Made by a program: the position numbers and the translations under genes | Shown: piece after piece, positions 8,383-17,336 of the stretch | Position numbering within the stretch: the first letter of the stretch is position 1 | Layout of the letters: the number at the start of each line of letters is the position of its first letter | The notes under the pieces: model-generated | Told to the model about the DNA's origin: nothing | Seen by the model: the letters and a program-made list of their open reading frames with translations, nothing else | Database searches by the model: none | Source: Lentzea jiangxiensis | GTDB taxonomy: Bacteria > Actinomycetota > Actinomycetes > Mycobacteriales > Pseudonocardiaceae | Length of the DNA: 64,000 nt | Reading direction: 5' to 3' | Assembly: GCF_900104175.1 (NCBI RefSeq) | Contig: NZ_FNIX01000027.1 | Location: 1 to 64,000 of the forward strand

Positions 8383-9374
8383 CGGATCTCCTCGTAGCCG
8401 TCGCCGGTCGCGACGAACTCGATCACATCGCCGGCGGGGCGACCGCAACGGCGTGCACAGCCCGACCAGTGAACCGGCCGGTCGTGCGGGGTTCCGAGCC
8501 AAGCGCGCGCATCGGCGCGGACGTCGGACAGCGACTTGGCGCAGCCGGGCCGGCCGGTGCAGGCGCTGACGCCGTGCCACGGCGAGGCGGGGTCGATGAT
8601 CAACCCCGACGTGTCGGTCCCGGCGGGCACCACCAGGCTGCGCCACGGCGTCAGCCGCAGCGGCATGCCGGGGAGCTGCTCGGCGGAGAGCCGGCCGAGC
8701 GGAACCCCCGGCGTCAAAGGTGAAGGTGCGACAGGAGTCACAACCGGGGTGAACCGATCGCCGGGGGAGACGCCGAAGTGATCGGTGATCTTCCGCACAC
8801 CGCCGTCCACTTCGGACAGGCGCCACGCGGGGCCGCGCATCGACTGGAAGAAGCGGGCCGCGGTCGCCACGGCGTCGACTGGATCGGTCACGCGGACGCC
8901 GGTGTCGCGGCCCGCGAGGAGCAGGACCGTCCCGCCGTCGCCCTGGCTGACCAGGCCGAAGTCGCCACCCAGGCCGCTCACCGAGGCGCCGACCGTGACC
9001 AGGAAGCGGCCGGGCAGCGAGGCCAGCGACGGGTCCGCGCACAGGGCGGCGTCGAGCTCGTCGACCAGCGCCTGGTTGTCCTCCAGCGGCGCCGCGATGA
9101 TGTTGCGCATCCGTTCGTGCGACCACGAGGGCAGCAGGCCGGCGGCACGCAGCCGGGAGCCGAGCTCCGCCCCGTCCGCGAGGCCCCTGATCTGGAGGTT
9201 CGCCCGCGAGGTCAGCTCGATCGAACCCGAGCCGAGCTCGGCGGCCGCGACCCGCACGACGTCCCACTGAGCAGCGGAAAGGGTGCCGCCCGGCACCCGG
9301 ATGCGCGCCAGCCCGCCGTCGGCCGCGGGGTGCAGCTCGACGGCGCCGGGGCAGGCGTCCGGGTGACTACGCAT
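8379..9374 (-). CDS. cobG: precorrin-3B synthase CobG
   Basis: 331 aa from ATG 9374. It resembles the sulfite/nitrite reductase ferredoxin-like fold, with a nitrite reductase half-domain at the start (GGLARIRVPGG; ELTSRANLQIRGL). A cysteine set of the C-x5-C and C-x3-C type lies near the C-terminus (ACTGRPGC and GCARRC) for a [4Fe-4S] centre. CobG hydroxylates C20 with gamma-lactone formation using O2, which marks the aerobic pathway. It heads the minus-strand operon. Its start codon is only about 20 bp from the cobalamin riboswitch of the divergent cobN, so its promoter must lie within or across that element. Confidence 0.9.
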   Translation of the reverse strand: MRSHPDACPGAVELHPAADGGLARIRVPGGTLSAAQWDVVRVAAAELGSGSIELTSRANLQIRGLADGAELGSRLRAAGLLPSWSHERMRNIIAAPLEDNQALVDELDAALCADPSLASLPGRFLVTVGASVSGLGGDFGLVSQGDGGTVLLLAGRDTGVRVTDPVDAVATAARFFQSMRGPAWRLSEVDGGVRKITDHFGVSPGDRFTPVVTPVAPSPLTPGVPLGRLSAEQLPGMPLRLTPWRSLVVPAGTDTSGLIIDPASPWHGVSACTGRPGCAKSLSDVRADARAWLGTPHDRPVHWSGCARRCGRPAGDVIEFVATGDGYEEIR

Positions 9375-9394
9375 AGGTCGGACTGTAACCCGCC

Positions 9395-9510
9395 GGTTAG
9401 GGTGAGCCCGAACGGCGAAGCACAGGAGGAAGCCGGTGTGAATCCGGCGCGGTCCCGCCACTGTGACCAGCGGACACGCTGGGAGTCAGGAACTCCGCTT
9501 CGCCTGTCAC
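9395..9510 (+). promoter_or_regulatory. cobalamin (AdoCbl) riboswitch upstream of cobN
   Basis: Between divergent cobG and cobN the plus strand holds the conserved core of a cobalamin aptamer: GGTGAGCCCG region, GAAGCCGGTGTGAATCCGGC, then GCGGTCCCGCCACTGTGA, and a B12-box-like AGTCAGGAACTCCGC at 9484-9498. A short GGGG/CCCC hairpin (about 9520-9535) lies just before the cobN ribosome site and could be the expression platform. High B12 would repress cobN. The boundaries are estimated. Confidence 0.93.
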
Positions 9511-9551
9511 CCGCAACCTGGGGCGAGGACCCCACGAGGGATGGAGCCTGC

Positions 9552-12500
9552 GTGATCCTGCTGCTGTCGACTTCCGACACCGACCTGCTGTCGGCGCGTG
9601 CGAGCGGTGCCGAGTACCGGCTCGGCAACCCTGCGCGACTCACGGCCGAGGACCTGCCCGCGCTCGTCGAGGGCGTCGAGCTGGTGCTCGTGCGCATCCT
9701 CGGTGGGCGCCGGATGTGGGAGGAAGGTCTCGACTGGCTCCTCGCCAGCGGACTGCCGGTCGTGGTGCTCGGCGGTGAGATGCAGCCCGACGCGGCGCTC
9801 ATGGAGCTGTCGACGGTGCCCGGCGGCGTCTGCGCGGAGGCGCACCTCTACCTCGCCCACGGCGGTCCGGCGAACCTCACCGAGCTGCACAAGTTCCTGT
9901 CGGACACGGTGCTGCTGACCGGCCACGGCTTCCAGGCGCCCGCCGCCACGCCGAGCTGGGGCGTGCTGGAACGGGAGAACACCCCGGCGGAAGGCCCGAC
10001 GGTCGCGGTCCTCTACTACCGCGCGCACCACGTGGCCGGGAACACGGCGTTCGTGCACGCGCTGTGCGACGCGATCGAGGCCAAGGGCGGCAGGGCGCTG
10101 CCCGTCTACTGCTCCTCGCTGCGCACCGCGGAGCCCGAGCTGCTCGACACGCTGCGCGCGGCGGACGCCCTGGTCGTGACGGTGCTCGCGGCCGGTGGCA
10201 CGAACCCGGCGAAGGCGTCGGCCGGGGGCGACGACGAGGCGTGGGACGTCGGTGCGCTGGCGGCGCTCGACGTGCCGATCCTCCAGGGCCTGTGCCTCAC
10301 GTCGAGCCGCGAGTCGTGGGACTCCAACGACGACGGACTGTCTCCTTTGGACACCGCGACCCAGGTCGCCATCCCGGAGTTCGACGGCCGGATCATCACG
10401 GTCCCGTTCTCCTTCAAGGAGATCGACTCCGACGGCCTCACGGTCTACGTGGCCGACCCGGAGCGGGCGCTGCGAGTCGCGGGCATCGCGGTCCGCCACG
10501 GCCGGTTGAGGCACATCCCGGCCCAGGACCGCAAGATCGTCGTGATGCTGTCGGCGTACCCGACGAAGCACTCGCGCATCGGCAACGCCGTCGGGCTCGA
10601 CACGCCCGCGTCGACCGTCCGGCTGCTCAAGGCCATGAAAGAGCACGGCTACGACATCGGCGACGAGCTGCCGGGCGTCGACGAGCTCGACGGCGACAAG
10701 CTGATCCACGCGCTGATCGCCGCCGGTGGCCAGGACGCCGACTGGCTCACGCAGGAGCAGTTCGAGAGCAACCCGATCCGCATCGCCGCGGCCGACTACC
10801 GCGAGTTCTACGAGACGCTGCCGGACGACTTCCGCGAGTCGATGCAGGAGCACTGGGGCGACGCGCCGGGCACGCTGTTCGTCGACCACAGCAGGTCGAA
10901 GGACGGCGAGATCGTGCTGGCCGCGCTGCGGTCGGGCAACGTCGCGGTGATCGTCCAGCCGCCGCGCGGGTTCGGCGAGAACCCGATCGCGATCTACCAC
11001 GACCCGGACCTGCCGCCGTCGCACCACTACCTCGCGGCGTACCGGTGGATCGAGTCGAACTTCGGCGCGGACGCCGTGGTGCACGTCGGCAAGCACGGCA
11101 ACCTGGAATGGCTGCCCGGCAAGACCGTCGGCATGTCGGCCTCCTGCGGCACGGACGCGGCGCTGGGCGACCTGCCGCTGATCTACCCGTTCCTCGTCAA
11201 CGACCCCGGTGAGGGCACGCAGGCGAAGCGGCGCGCGCACGCCACGCTGGTCGACCACCTCGTGCCGCCGATGGCCCGTGCCGACAGCTACGGCGACATC
11301 GCACGGCTGGAGCAGCTGCTCGACGAGTACGGGAACATTTCCGCGATGGACCCGGCCAAGGTTCCGGCGATCCGCGCGCAGATCTGGACGCTGATCAAGG
11401 CCGCGAAGCTCGACCACGACCTGGGACTCGACGACCGGCCCCACGACGCGGAGTTCGACGAGTTCATCCTGCACGTCGACGGCTGGCTGTGCGAGGTCAA
11501 GGACGTCCAGATCCGCGACGGCCTGCACGTCCTCGGCGAGGCGCCGACCGGCAGCGTCCGCGTCAACCTCGTGCTCGCGATGCTGCAGGCGCGGCAGATG
11601 TGGGGCGGTCAGGTCGCCGCGCTGCCCGGCCTGCGCGAGGCACTCGGCCTCACCACCACGGGCCGGGAAGACGTCGACGCCGTGGAGGAACAGGCTCGCG
11701 TGCTCGTCCAGGCGATGGAGGACGCGGGCTGGGACCGTTCCGCCGCAGCGGGCCTGCACGAGTCCGAGGACGTGCGGAAGATCCTGGAGTTCGCGGCGGA
11801 CGAGGTCGTGCCCCGGCTCGCACGCACCACGGACGAGATGACGAACGTCCTGCACGCGCTGGACGGCGGCTACATCCCGGCCGGTCCGTCCGGTTCCCCG
11901 CTGCGCGGCCTGGTGAACGTGCTGCCGACCGGCCGCAACTTCTACTCGGTCGACCCGAAGGCCATCCCGTCGCGCCTCGCGTGGGAGACCGGCCAGGCGA
12001 TGGCCGACTCGCTGCTCGCCCGCTACCGCGACGAGAACGACGGCGAGTGGCCGCCCTCGGTCGGCCTGTCGGTCTGGGGAACGTCCGCGATGCGCACCGC
12101 CGGCGACGACATCGCCGAGGTGTTCTCGCTGCTCGGCGTGCGGCCGGTGTGGGACGACCAGTCGCGCCGCGTCACGGGCCTCGAGGTGGTTCCGCTGGAG
12201 GAGCTGGGAAGGCCGCGCATCGACGTGACCGTCCGGATCTCCGGCTTCTTCCGGGACGCCTTCCCGCACGTCGTGTCCCTTTTGGACGACGCCGTGCAGC
12301 TGGTCGCGCACCTGGACGAGCCGGCGGAGCACAACTTCGTCCGCGCGCACGTGGTGAAGGACCTGGAAGAGCACGGCGACCAGCGCCGGGCCACGTTGCG
12401 CGTCTTCGGATCCAAGCCGGGCGCGTACGGAGCGGGCGTGCTGCCGCTGATCGACAGCCGCAACTGGCGCGACTCGTCGGACATCGCCGAGGTCTACGCG

Positions 12501-13118
12501 GTGTGGGGCGGGTACGCGTACGGCCGCGGCGTCGACGGCGTCGCCGCGCGCGAGGACATGGAGTCCGCGTACCGGCGGATCGCGGTGGCGGCCAAGAACA
12601 TCGACACCCGCGAGCACGACATCGCCGACTCGGACGACTACTTCCAGTACCACGGCGGCATGGTCACGATGGTCAAGGCGCTGACGGGCAAGGCACCGGC
12701 CGCGTACGTCGGAGACAGCACGCGGCCGGAGGCGGTCCGCACGCGCACCCTGACCGAGGAGACGTCGCGGATCTTCCGCGCCCGCGTGGTGAACCCGCGC
12801 TGGGTCGGGGCGATGCGCAACCACGGTTACAAGGGTGCGTTCGAGCTGCAGGCGACGGTCGAGTACCTGTTCGGCTACGACGCCACGACCGGCGTGGTCG
12901 CGGACTGGATGTACGAGAAGCTGACCGAGACCTACGTGCTCGACCCGGAGACCCGCAAGTTCTTGCAGACGTCGAACCCTTGGGCGCTGCACGGCATCGC
13001 CGAGCGCCTGCTGGAGGCGGCCGAGCGCAAGATGTGGGAGCACCCGGAGGAGTCCACTTTGGACGCGCTGCGGTCGGCCTACCTGGAGACCGAGGGCGAC
13101 CTGGAGGACGGCGTCTGA
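9552..13118 (+). CDS. cobN: cobaltochelatase subunit CobN
   Basis: 1,188 aa from GTG 9552 (preceded by GAGGGATGGAG). The usual length is about 1,200 residues. Family motifs include LYYRAHHVAGNTAFV near residue 155, YDIGDELPG, HVGKHGNLEWLPGK near residue 515 and VWGTSAMRTAGDDIAEVFSLLG near residue 840. CobN is the large ATP-dependent subunit that inserts Co2+ into hydrogenobyrinic acid a,c-diamide. Its partner chelatase subunits are not in the window. It is regulated by the cobalamin riboswitch and stands alone, closed by a hairpin at 13147. Confidence 0.95.
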   Translation: MILLLSTSDTDLLSARASGAEYRLGNPARLTAEDLPALVEGVELVLVRILGGRRMWEEGLDWLLASGLPVVVLGGEMQPDAALMELSTVPGGVCAEAHLYLAHGGPANLTELHKFLSDTVLLTGHGFQAPAATPSWGVLERENTPAEGPTVAVLYYRAHHVAGNTAFVHALCDAIEAKGGRALPVYCSSLRTAEPELLDTLRAADALVVTVLAAGGTNPAKASAGGDDEAWDVGALAALDVPILQGLCLTSSRESWDSNDDGLSPLDTATQVAIPEFDGRIITVPFSFKEIDSDGLTVYVADPERALRVAGIAVRHGRLRHIPAQDRKIVVMLSAYPTKHSRIGNAVGLDTPASTVRLLKAMKEHGYDIGDELPGVDELDGDKLIHALIAAGGQDADWLTQEQFESNPIRIAAADYREFYETLPDDFRESMQEHWGDAPGTLFVDHSRSKDGEIVLAALRSGNVAVIVQPPRGFGENPIAIYHDPDLPPSHHYLAAYRWIESNFGADAVVHVGKHGNLEWLPGKTVGMSASCGTDAALGDLPLIYPFLVNDPGEGTQAKRRAHATLVDHLVPPMARADSYGDIARLEQLLDEYGNISAMDPAKVPAIRAQIWTLIKAAKLDHDLGLDDRPHDAEFDEFILHVDGWLCEVKDVQIRDGLHVLGEAPTGSVRVNLVLAMLQARQMWGGQVAALPGLREALGLTTTGREDVDAVEEQARVLVQAMEDAGWDRSAAAGLHESEDVRKILEFAADEVVPRLARTTDEMTNVLHALDGGYIPAGPSGSPLRGLVNVLPTGRNFYSVDPKAIPSRLAWETGQAMADSLLARYRDENDGEWPPSVGLSVWGTSAMRTAGDDIAEVFSLLGVRPVWDDQSRRVTGLEVVPLEELGRPRIDVTVRISGFFRDAFPHVVSLLDDAVQLVAHLDEPAEHNFVRAHVVKDLEEHGDQRRATLRVFGSKPGAYGAGVLPLIDSRNWRDSSDIAEVYAVWGGYAYGRGVDGVAAREDMESAYRRIAVAAKNIDTREHDIADSDDYFQYHGGMVTMVKALTGKAPAAYVGDSTRPEAVRTRTLTEETSRIFRARVVNPRWVGAMRNHGYKGAFELQATVEYLFGYDATTGVVADWMYEKLTETYVLDPETRKFLQTSNPWALHGIAERLLEAAERKMWEHPEESTLDALRSAYLETEGDLEDGV

Positions 13119-13146
13119 TCCAGCCGCACGCAGCAGTGACCCGGTG

Positions 13147-13187
13147 ACGGGGCGAGGCGGGCGGACACGCCGTCCGCCTCGCCCCGT
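13147..13187. terminator. strong hairpin terminator after cobN
   Basis: ACGGGGCGAGGCGG (13147-13160) pairs perfectly with CCGCCTCGCCCCGT (13174-13187), a 14-bp stem, 28 bp after the cobN stop. Confidence 0.8.
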
Positions 13188-13197
13188 CCAGCAGGCC

Positions 13198-13355
13198 GCT
13201 GCGCGAGGCTGTGGAACGGGCAGTTGCCCAGCAGGATCGATCCGTCCTCGGCCCGGGGTTCGAAACCGAGGTCCGCCAACGCCTCCGCCACGTCGCCGGA
13301 CGCCCGCGCGGCCAGGTCCGAGCCCCACTCGTACGCGCGCCGGTTCAGGACCTCG
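13198..13355 (-). pseudogene. remnant of a helix-turn-helix regulator C-terminal domain
   Basis: The minus strand encodes about 50 residues without a start codon (a stop lies just upstream at about 13355). The stretch contains GFEPR and NCPFHSLA, the signature of the C-terminal metal/ligand domain of ArsR/MarR-like actinobacterial regulators. The frame continues past the similarity into unrelated sequence across the terminator, and the DNA-binding domain and usual C-terminal end are absent. I read it as a fragment left by deletion. Confidence 0.55.
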
Positions 13356-13390
13356 GTTCTTCACCCTCGTGCACGCGTAGCCTGCGGTAC

Positions 13391-13963
13391 ATGGGGAAGA
13401 TCCACGCCGGGGCCACGCTCACGCCGCACTTCCGCGAGTTCCTGCCCGCCTGGGTGGCGGCGCAACCGTGGTGCGCCGCGCCACCGGAGGCGTTGCGGCC
13501 CACCGGGTTCTTCCGGTTCGAGGACCCGGCGGGCGAGGTCGGGGTGGAGACGCACCTGCTGCACGACGGCCAGGACGTCTACCAGGTCCCGCTGACCTAC
13601 CGCCCCGCGCCGCTCGCCGGGGGAGTGCTCGTCGCGCGGGCGGAGCACAGCGTGCTGGGCACGAGGTGGATCCACGACGCGGTCACCGATCCGGTCTGGA
13701 TCGCCGCGGTCCTGGACCTGGTGGCGCGCAACGGGGTCTCGGACTTCGCGAGCCGAGGCCCGATCGGCCCGGCCGAGGCGCGCGGGCGGGCACTGCGCCC
13801 GGTGCCGTTCACGCCGGAGACGATCACGATCGACCTGGACCGCCGGATCGTCCGGGACGAGCCGGGCGACGCGGCCGGCGTCGTCACCGGCTGGTGGCAC
13901 CACGACGGCGTGCTCGTCACCGGACGGCTCGCGGTGCTGCGTCAGACCGGCCCGAACACGTAG
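13391..13963 (+). CDS. maltokinase N-terminal cap-like protein
   Basis: 190 aa from ATG 13391. It matches the stand-alone N-cap domain family related to the N-terminus of maltokinase: MGKIHAGATLTPHFREFLPA at the start, GFFRFEDPAGEVGVET, DVYQVPLTYR, and LGTRWIHDAVTDP near residue 85. It lacks a kinase domain. Such proteins are widespread in actinomycetes; a role in glucan or maltose metabolism is inferred from homology only. It overlaps the convergent EF-hand gene by 22 bp. Confidence 0.7.
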   Translation: MGKIHAGATLTPHFREFLPAWVAAQPWCAAPPEALRPTGFFRFEDPAGEVGVETHLLHDGQDVYQVPLTYRPAPLAGGVLVARAEHSVLGTRWIHDAVTDPVWIAAVLDLVARNGVSDFASRGPIGPAEARGRALRPVPFTPETITIDLDRRIVRDEPGDAAGVVTGWWHHDGVLVTGRLAVLRQTGPNT

Positions 13964-14448
13964 GAGCCGGGCGCCTCCGCGTCGTCGCCCGCCCAGAACT
14001 CCGCCCACAGCGAGGCGAACTCGGCGCGCGACAACCTGCCGTCGCCGTCGAGGTCGAGCCGCGCGAAGTCGGGGTCGCCCCCGGTGCCGAGCCAGGCGTT
14101 GATCATCACCCGGTACTCGTCCTCGGACACGTAGTCGTCGTTGTCGGAGTCCACGGCACCGAACATCGCGTCCGCCGTGCCGTGCACCGCCTCGATGGAG
14201 GCGGGCAGGACGTCCACGACCTCGAGCACGTCGTCGAGCGTCACGCGGCTCGCGCCCCCGGCGGCGGACCGCAGCGCCTCCCACCAGCCGAGCATGACCC
14301 TGGTCAGCAGCTCCTCGTCGCCGCCGCGCAGTCCCGCCCAGCGCGCGGCGAGGAGCTCGAAGTCCTCCTCGGTCAGATAGCCGTCGCCCGTGGTGTCCAT
14401 CGCACCGAAGACCAGGTCCACCTTGCTGCGCTGGAAGTCGCTCGCCAT
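13942..14448 (-). CDS. EF-hand calcium-binding protein (calerythrin-like)
   Basis: 168 aa from ATG 14448. Three clear EF-hand loops are visible: DTTGDGYLTEED near residue 18, DSDNDDYVSEDE near residue 100 and DLDGDGRLSRAE near residue 133, with a degenerate second site at about residue 60. This is the calerythrin-type arrangement of actinomycete cytosolic Ca2+-binding proteins, proposed as Ca2+ buffers or sensors. It has no signal peptide and is a single gene convergent with the maltokinase-cap-like gene. Confidence 0.9.
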   Translation of the reverse strand: MASDFQRSKVDLVFGAMDTTGDGYLTEEDFELLAARWAGLRGGDEELLTRVMLGWWEALRSAAGGASRVTLDDVLEVVDVLPASIEAVHGTADAMFGAVDSDNDDYVSEDEYRVMINAWLGTGGDPDFARLDLDGDGRLSRAEFASLWAEFWAGDDAEAPGSYVFGPV

Positions 14449-14503
14449 GAGCAGGACGATAGGCCGAACGCCGCAACGCCCACTATCGGCCGAACGGGCC
14501 GAA

Positions 14504-17059
14504 CTAGTCCACGAACAGGGCATCGGACAGCTGCGAACGGCCCGGCACGCCGAGCTTGCGGTAGATGCCGGACAGCACCACTTCGACGGAGTCCGCGGGC
14601 ATGAGCAGCGTGGACGCGATCTCCCCGTCGGACCGGCCGCGTGCCGCCAGTTCCGCCACCCGGTGCTCCGTCGGGGTGAGCGCGGTCGGCCCGGTCTGGC
14701 GCATCCGCCGAGGTCCGGCGCTCGTCGCCACCAGTTCGGAGTACGCGCGGGCGGCCATCGCGGTGGAGCCGCACTTCTGGGCGAGGTCCAGCGCGTCACG
14801 CAGGCAGGTGCGCGCGCCGGAGGTCTCGCCCTGCCGTCGCAGCACCACGCCCAGGTCCACCAACGCGCGCGCCAGTTCCAGGCGGGCGGGGGAACCGCGC
14901 AGCACCCGCACGGCCTCTTCGAGCAGGCTTCGCCCGGCGGCACCCGCGGTCACCCGGCCGGCCGCGCGCAACGCCATGCCCAACGCCCTGGGGGCGCCCC
15001 AGACCCGGGCCAGGTCGACCTCCTCCTGGGCGAGCTCGCGAGCCCGTTCGCCGTCGCCCATCGCCGCGCACGCCACGGCGGCGCCCGAACGCCACGCCAG
15101 CGCCGCCGGGTTGCGGTACGGCCAGGCCGCGCAGTGCCGTTCGGCGGCCAGGAAGGCCTCCAGGGCCTCGTGGTCGTCACCCCGGGCGGTCAGCATGCGG
15201 CCTCGCACGGTCAGCACGCCGCCGAACGACCAGGTGCGCCGCGCCTCGTCCGTCGTGGCCTCCGCGATCACCTCGGCGGCCTCGTCCAGACGGCCCTCCT
15301 CCAGCAGGATGTCGGCCAGCAGCGCGGCGTGCCAGGTCGTCACGGCGTGCCAGCGCCGGTCCTGGCGCAGGTGGTCGGCCGCCACGGCGAGATCGGCGCG
15401 GGCGGAGACGAGATCTCCCTTGCGGCGCTGGACGTTCGCGCGCATCACGTTCGTCAGCGCGCGCAACGCCGGTGCCTGCGCGCGGTCGACCTCGTCCAGC
15501 ACGGCGAGCGCTTCGTCCAGGGAGTCGGCGAGGTTCAGCGTCATCGCGGACGTGAGCGCGGACAGCATGTCCGAGGTCGACACGAGCGCGACCGCCTGCG
15601 CCGCGCCGATGTCCCCGACCATGACGTGGTGCAGCACGCCCGCCGGGGTGTCGAGCGGCACCGACGACGGCACGGCCTCCCGCCACACCAGTCCGTGCAC
15701 GGCCAGGTGTGCCGCGGCCCAGGGGGAACCGCCCGACAGCACCGGGGGGATCTCGGCCGGGGTGCCGTCGGCGTGCAGGGCGTAGGACAGGGCCACCGCG
15801 GAGTCGACGTCGTCCACATCGGACTGGAAGGCTTCGCGCAGCCGGGTCGTGGCACCGGGCAGGTTGCCGACCAGCTCGGCGATCCCCAGCAGCCGCAACG
15901 CCCGGGACGGGTTCGCGACCGGTTCGCGCAGCGCCCGCCACAGCAGTCGTGCGGCGCCGGCGGTGTCGCCCCGGGTCACCGCCTCCTGCGCGGCCCGGTC
16001 GAGCACCTCGCCCGCCCACGGTTCCAGGCCCGGCGCGGTCTCCAGCAGGTGCTCGGCCACGGCGCGGTCCGCCGCCCCGTGCGCCCGCAGGCACCGCGCC
16101 GCCCGCAGGTGCAGCGTCGCCCGTGCGCCGGCGGGCATGTCGTCGAGGACGGCGGGCCCGGTCAGGCCGAGCAGCTCGGCGGTCCGGACGGCGTCGGCCA
16201 GCTCGACCGGGCTCGACCCCGCCAGCTCGGCCAGCACGCCGGGGTGCGGGGACGGGCCGAGCACGGCGAGGCACTGCGCCGCGGTCACGACCGAGGCCGG
16301 ACTGCGGCGCAGCCGGGCCGCCACGATCTCGCCGGACACCTCGGCACCGCGCTGGACGACCCGCCACGCGGCCTCGGCGGTCGGCGGCACGCCGTCCTCC
16401 GCCAGCGCGGTGAGCAGACGCGTCACCGCGAGCGGGTTGCCGCCGGTCGCGTCGAAGCAGGCCGTCACGAACCCCGGTGCCGCGGTTCCCAGGGCGGCCG
16501 AGACGAGACGACCTGTCTCTTCCCGCGTCAGGTCGGTCAGCGTCACGCGCCGGCACGCGGCCATGATCTCGCCGTACGAGGGGTCGTCGCAGCGCTCGCC
16601 CAGCCCCACGGCCAGCACGACGGCGATCGGCAGTCGCCGCACCCTCAGCGCCAGGTAGGCGAGCCACCGCAGCGAAGCCGCGTCCGCCCAGTGGGCGTCG
16701 TCCACGACGACCAGCAGACCTTCCCGCCCGGCGAGAGCGGCGGCCAGCCGGTAGACGCCGTGCAGCACCGGGAAGCCGGCGGAGGTGGCGGTGAGGCTCA
16801 GGGCGCCGATCGCCTCCGCGGGAACGAGATCCGGGTCGACCAGGTCGAAGAGCTGGGCCACGACCCCGAACGGCAGGTCGCCCACCAGCGCGCTGCCACG
16901 CGCCCGCACGACCCGTCCGCCGACGGACTCCCAGCGGGCGGCGAGGTCGTCCAGCACCGTCGTCTTGCCCGTGCCGGGAGCGCCTTCCACGACGGTCGTC
17001 GTGCCCGGCGTCACCTGACCGCTGATTCCGGCACACCAGGCTTTCAGCCGGTTTTCCAA
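14504..17059 (-). CDS. LAL-type LuxR-family ATP-binding regulator
   Basis: 851 aa from a TTG at 17059, chosen because GGAGAG lies five bases upstream and no ATG/GTG opens the P-loop region. Walker A is VEGAPGTGKT near residue 27 and Walker B is LLVVVDDAHWAD near 108. A long helical repeat region fills the middle. The C-terminal LuxR helix-turn-helix (LTPTEHRVAELAARGRSDGE) covers about the last 65 residues. LAL regulators are ATP-dependent activators of secondary-metabolite or sugar genes. It is divergent from a second LAL gene, with a shared 277-bp intergenic region. Confidence 0.85.
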   Translation of the reverse strand: MENRLKAWCAGISGQVTPGTTTVVEGAPGTGKTTVLDDLAARWESVGGRVVRARGSALVGDLPFGVVAQLFDLVDPDLVPAEAIGALSLTATSAGFPVLHGVYRLAAALAGREGLLVVVDDAHWADAASLRWLAYLALRVRRLPIAVVLAVGLGERCDDPSYGEIMAACRRVTLTDLTREETGRLVSAALGTAAPGFVTACFDATGGNPLAVTRLLTALAEDGVPPTAEAAWRVVQRGAEVSGEIVAARLRRSPASVVTAAQCLAVLGPSPHPGVLAELAGSSPVELADAVRTAELLGLTGPAVLDDMPAGARATLHLRAARCLRAHGAADRAVAEHLLETAPGLEPWAGEVLDRAAQEAVTRGDTAGAARLLWRALREPVANPSRALRLLGIAELVGNLPGATTRLREAFQSDVDDVDSAVALSYALHADGTPAEIPPVLSGGSPWAAAHLAVHGLVWREAVPSSVPLDTPAGVLHHVMVGDIGAAQAVALVSTSDMLSALTSAMTLNLADSLDEALAVLDEVDRAQAPALRALTNVMRANVQRRKGDLVSARADLAVAADHLRQDRRWHAVTTWHAALLADILLEEGRLDEAAEVIAEATTDEARRTWSFGGVLTVRGRMLTARGDDHEALEAFLAAERHCAAWPYRNPAALAWRSGAAVACAAMGDGERARELAQEEVDLARVWGAPRALGMALRAAGRVTAGAAGRSLLEEAVRVLRGSPARLELARALVDLGVVLRRQGETSGARTCLRDALDLAQKCGSTAMAARAYSELVATSAGPRRMRQTGPTALTPTEHRVAELAARGRSDGEIASTLLMPADSVEVVLSGIYRKLGVPGRSQLSDALFVD

Positions 17060-17192
17060 GATCTCTCCACAATCCGCCGCTGAAAGATCAGCGGAATTGA
17101 TGCTAGGAGAAAGTGCGCCACTTGCCCAGGTAAAGGTTCTTCCTCCGGACGGCGTCTCAACAGGAGGGCTGCACGTATGATCCCGCGGGCAA

Positions 17193-17208
17193 CTACCCGA
17201 ATGGGTAG
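17193..17208. promoter_or_regulatory. inverted repeat between divergent LAL genes
   Basis: CTACCCGAATGGGTAG has perfect 6-bp arms around GAAT, midway between the two divergent LAL start codons. The size and placement suit a dimeric LuxR-type helix-turn-helix. It may be an auto- or cross-regulatory site; this is inference. Confidence 0.4.
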
Positions 17209-17336
17209 CGGCAGCCGGGCGGCGGCGCGCGGCGGTCATCCCAACGGTCCAGAGGGGGCACTTCGGGGCTGGTCGGGGCGCCGGTCGCTGTGGTATTGCA
17301 ACACTTGTTCTCCGCCGTCGCGGAGTGAAAGGAAAA

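Noticed and set aside
9507..13364. 1,285-aa open frame antisense to cobN
   Set aside because: Frame shadow of cobN; only its first 50 codons at the right end (the regulator remnant) carry meaningful protein sequence.
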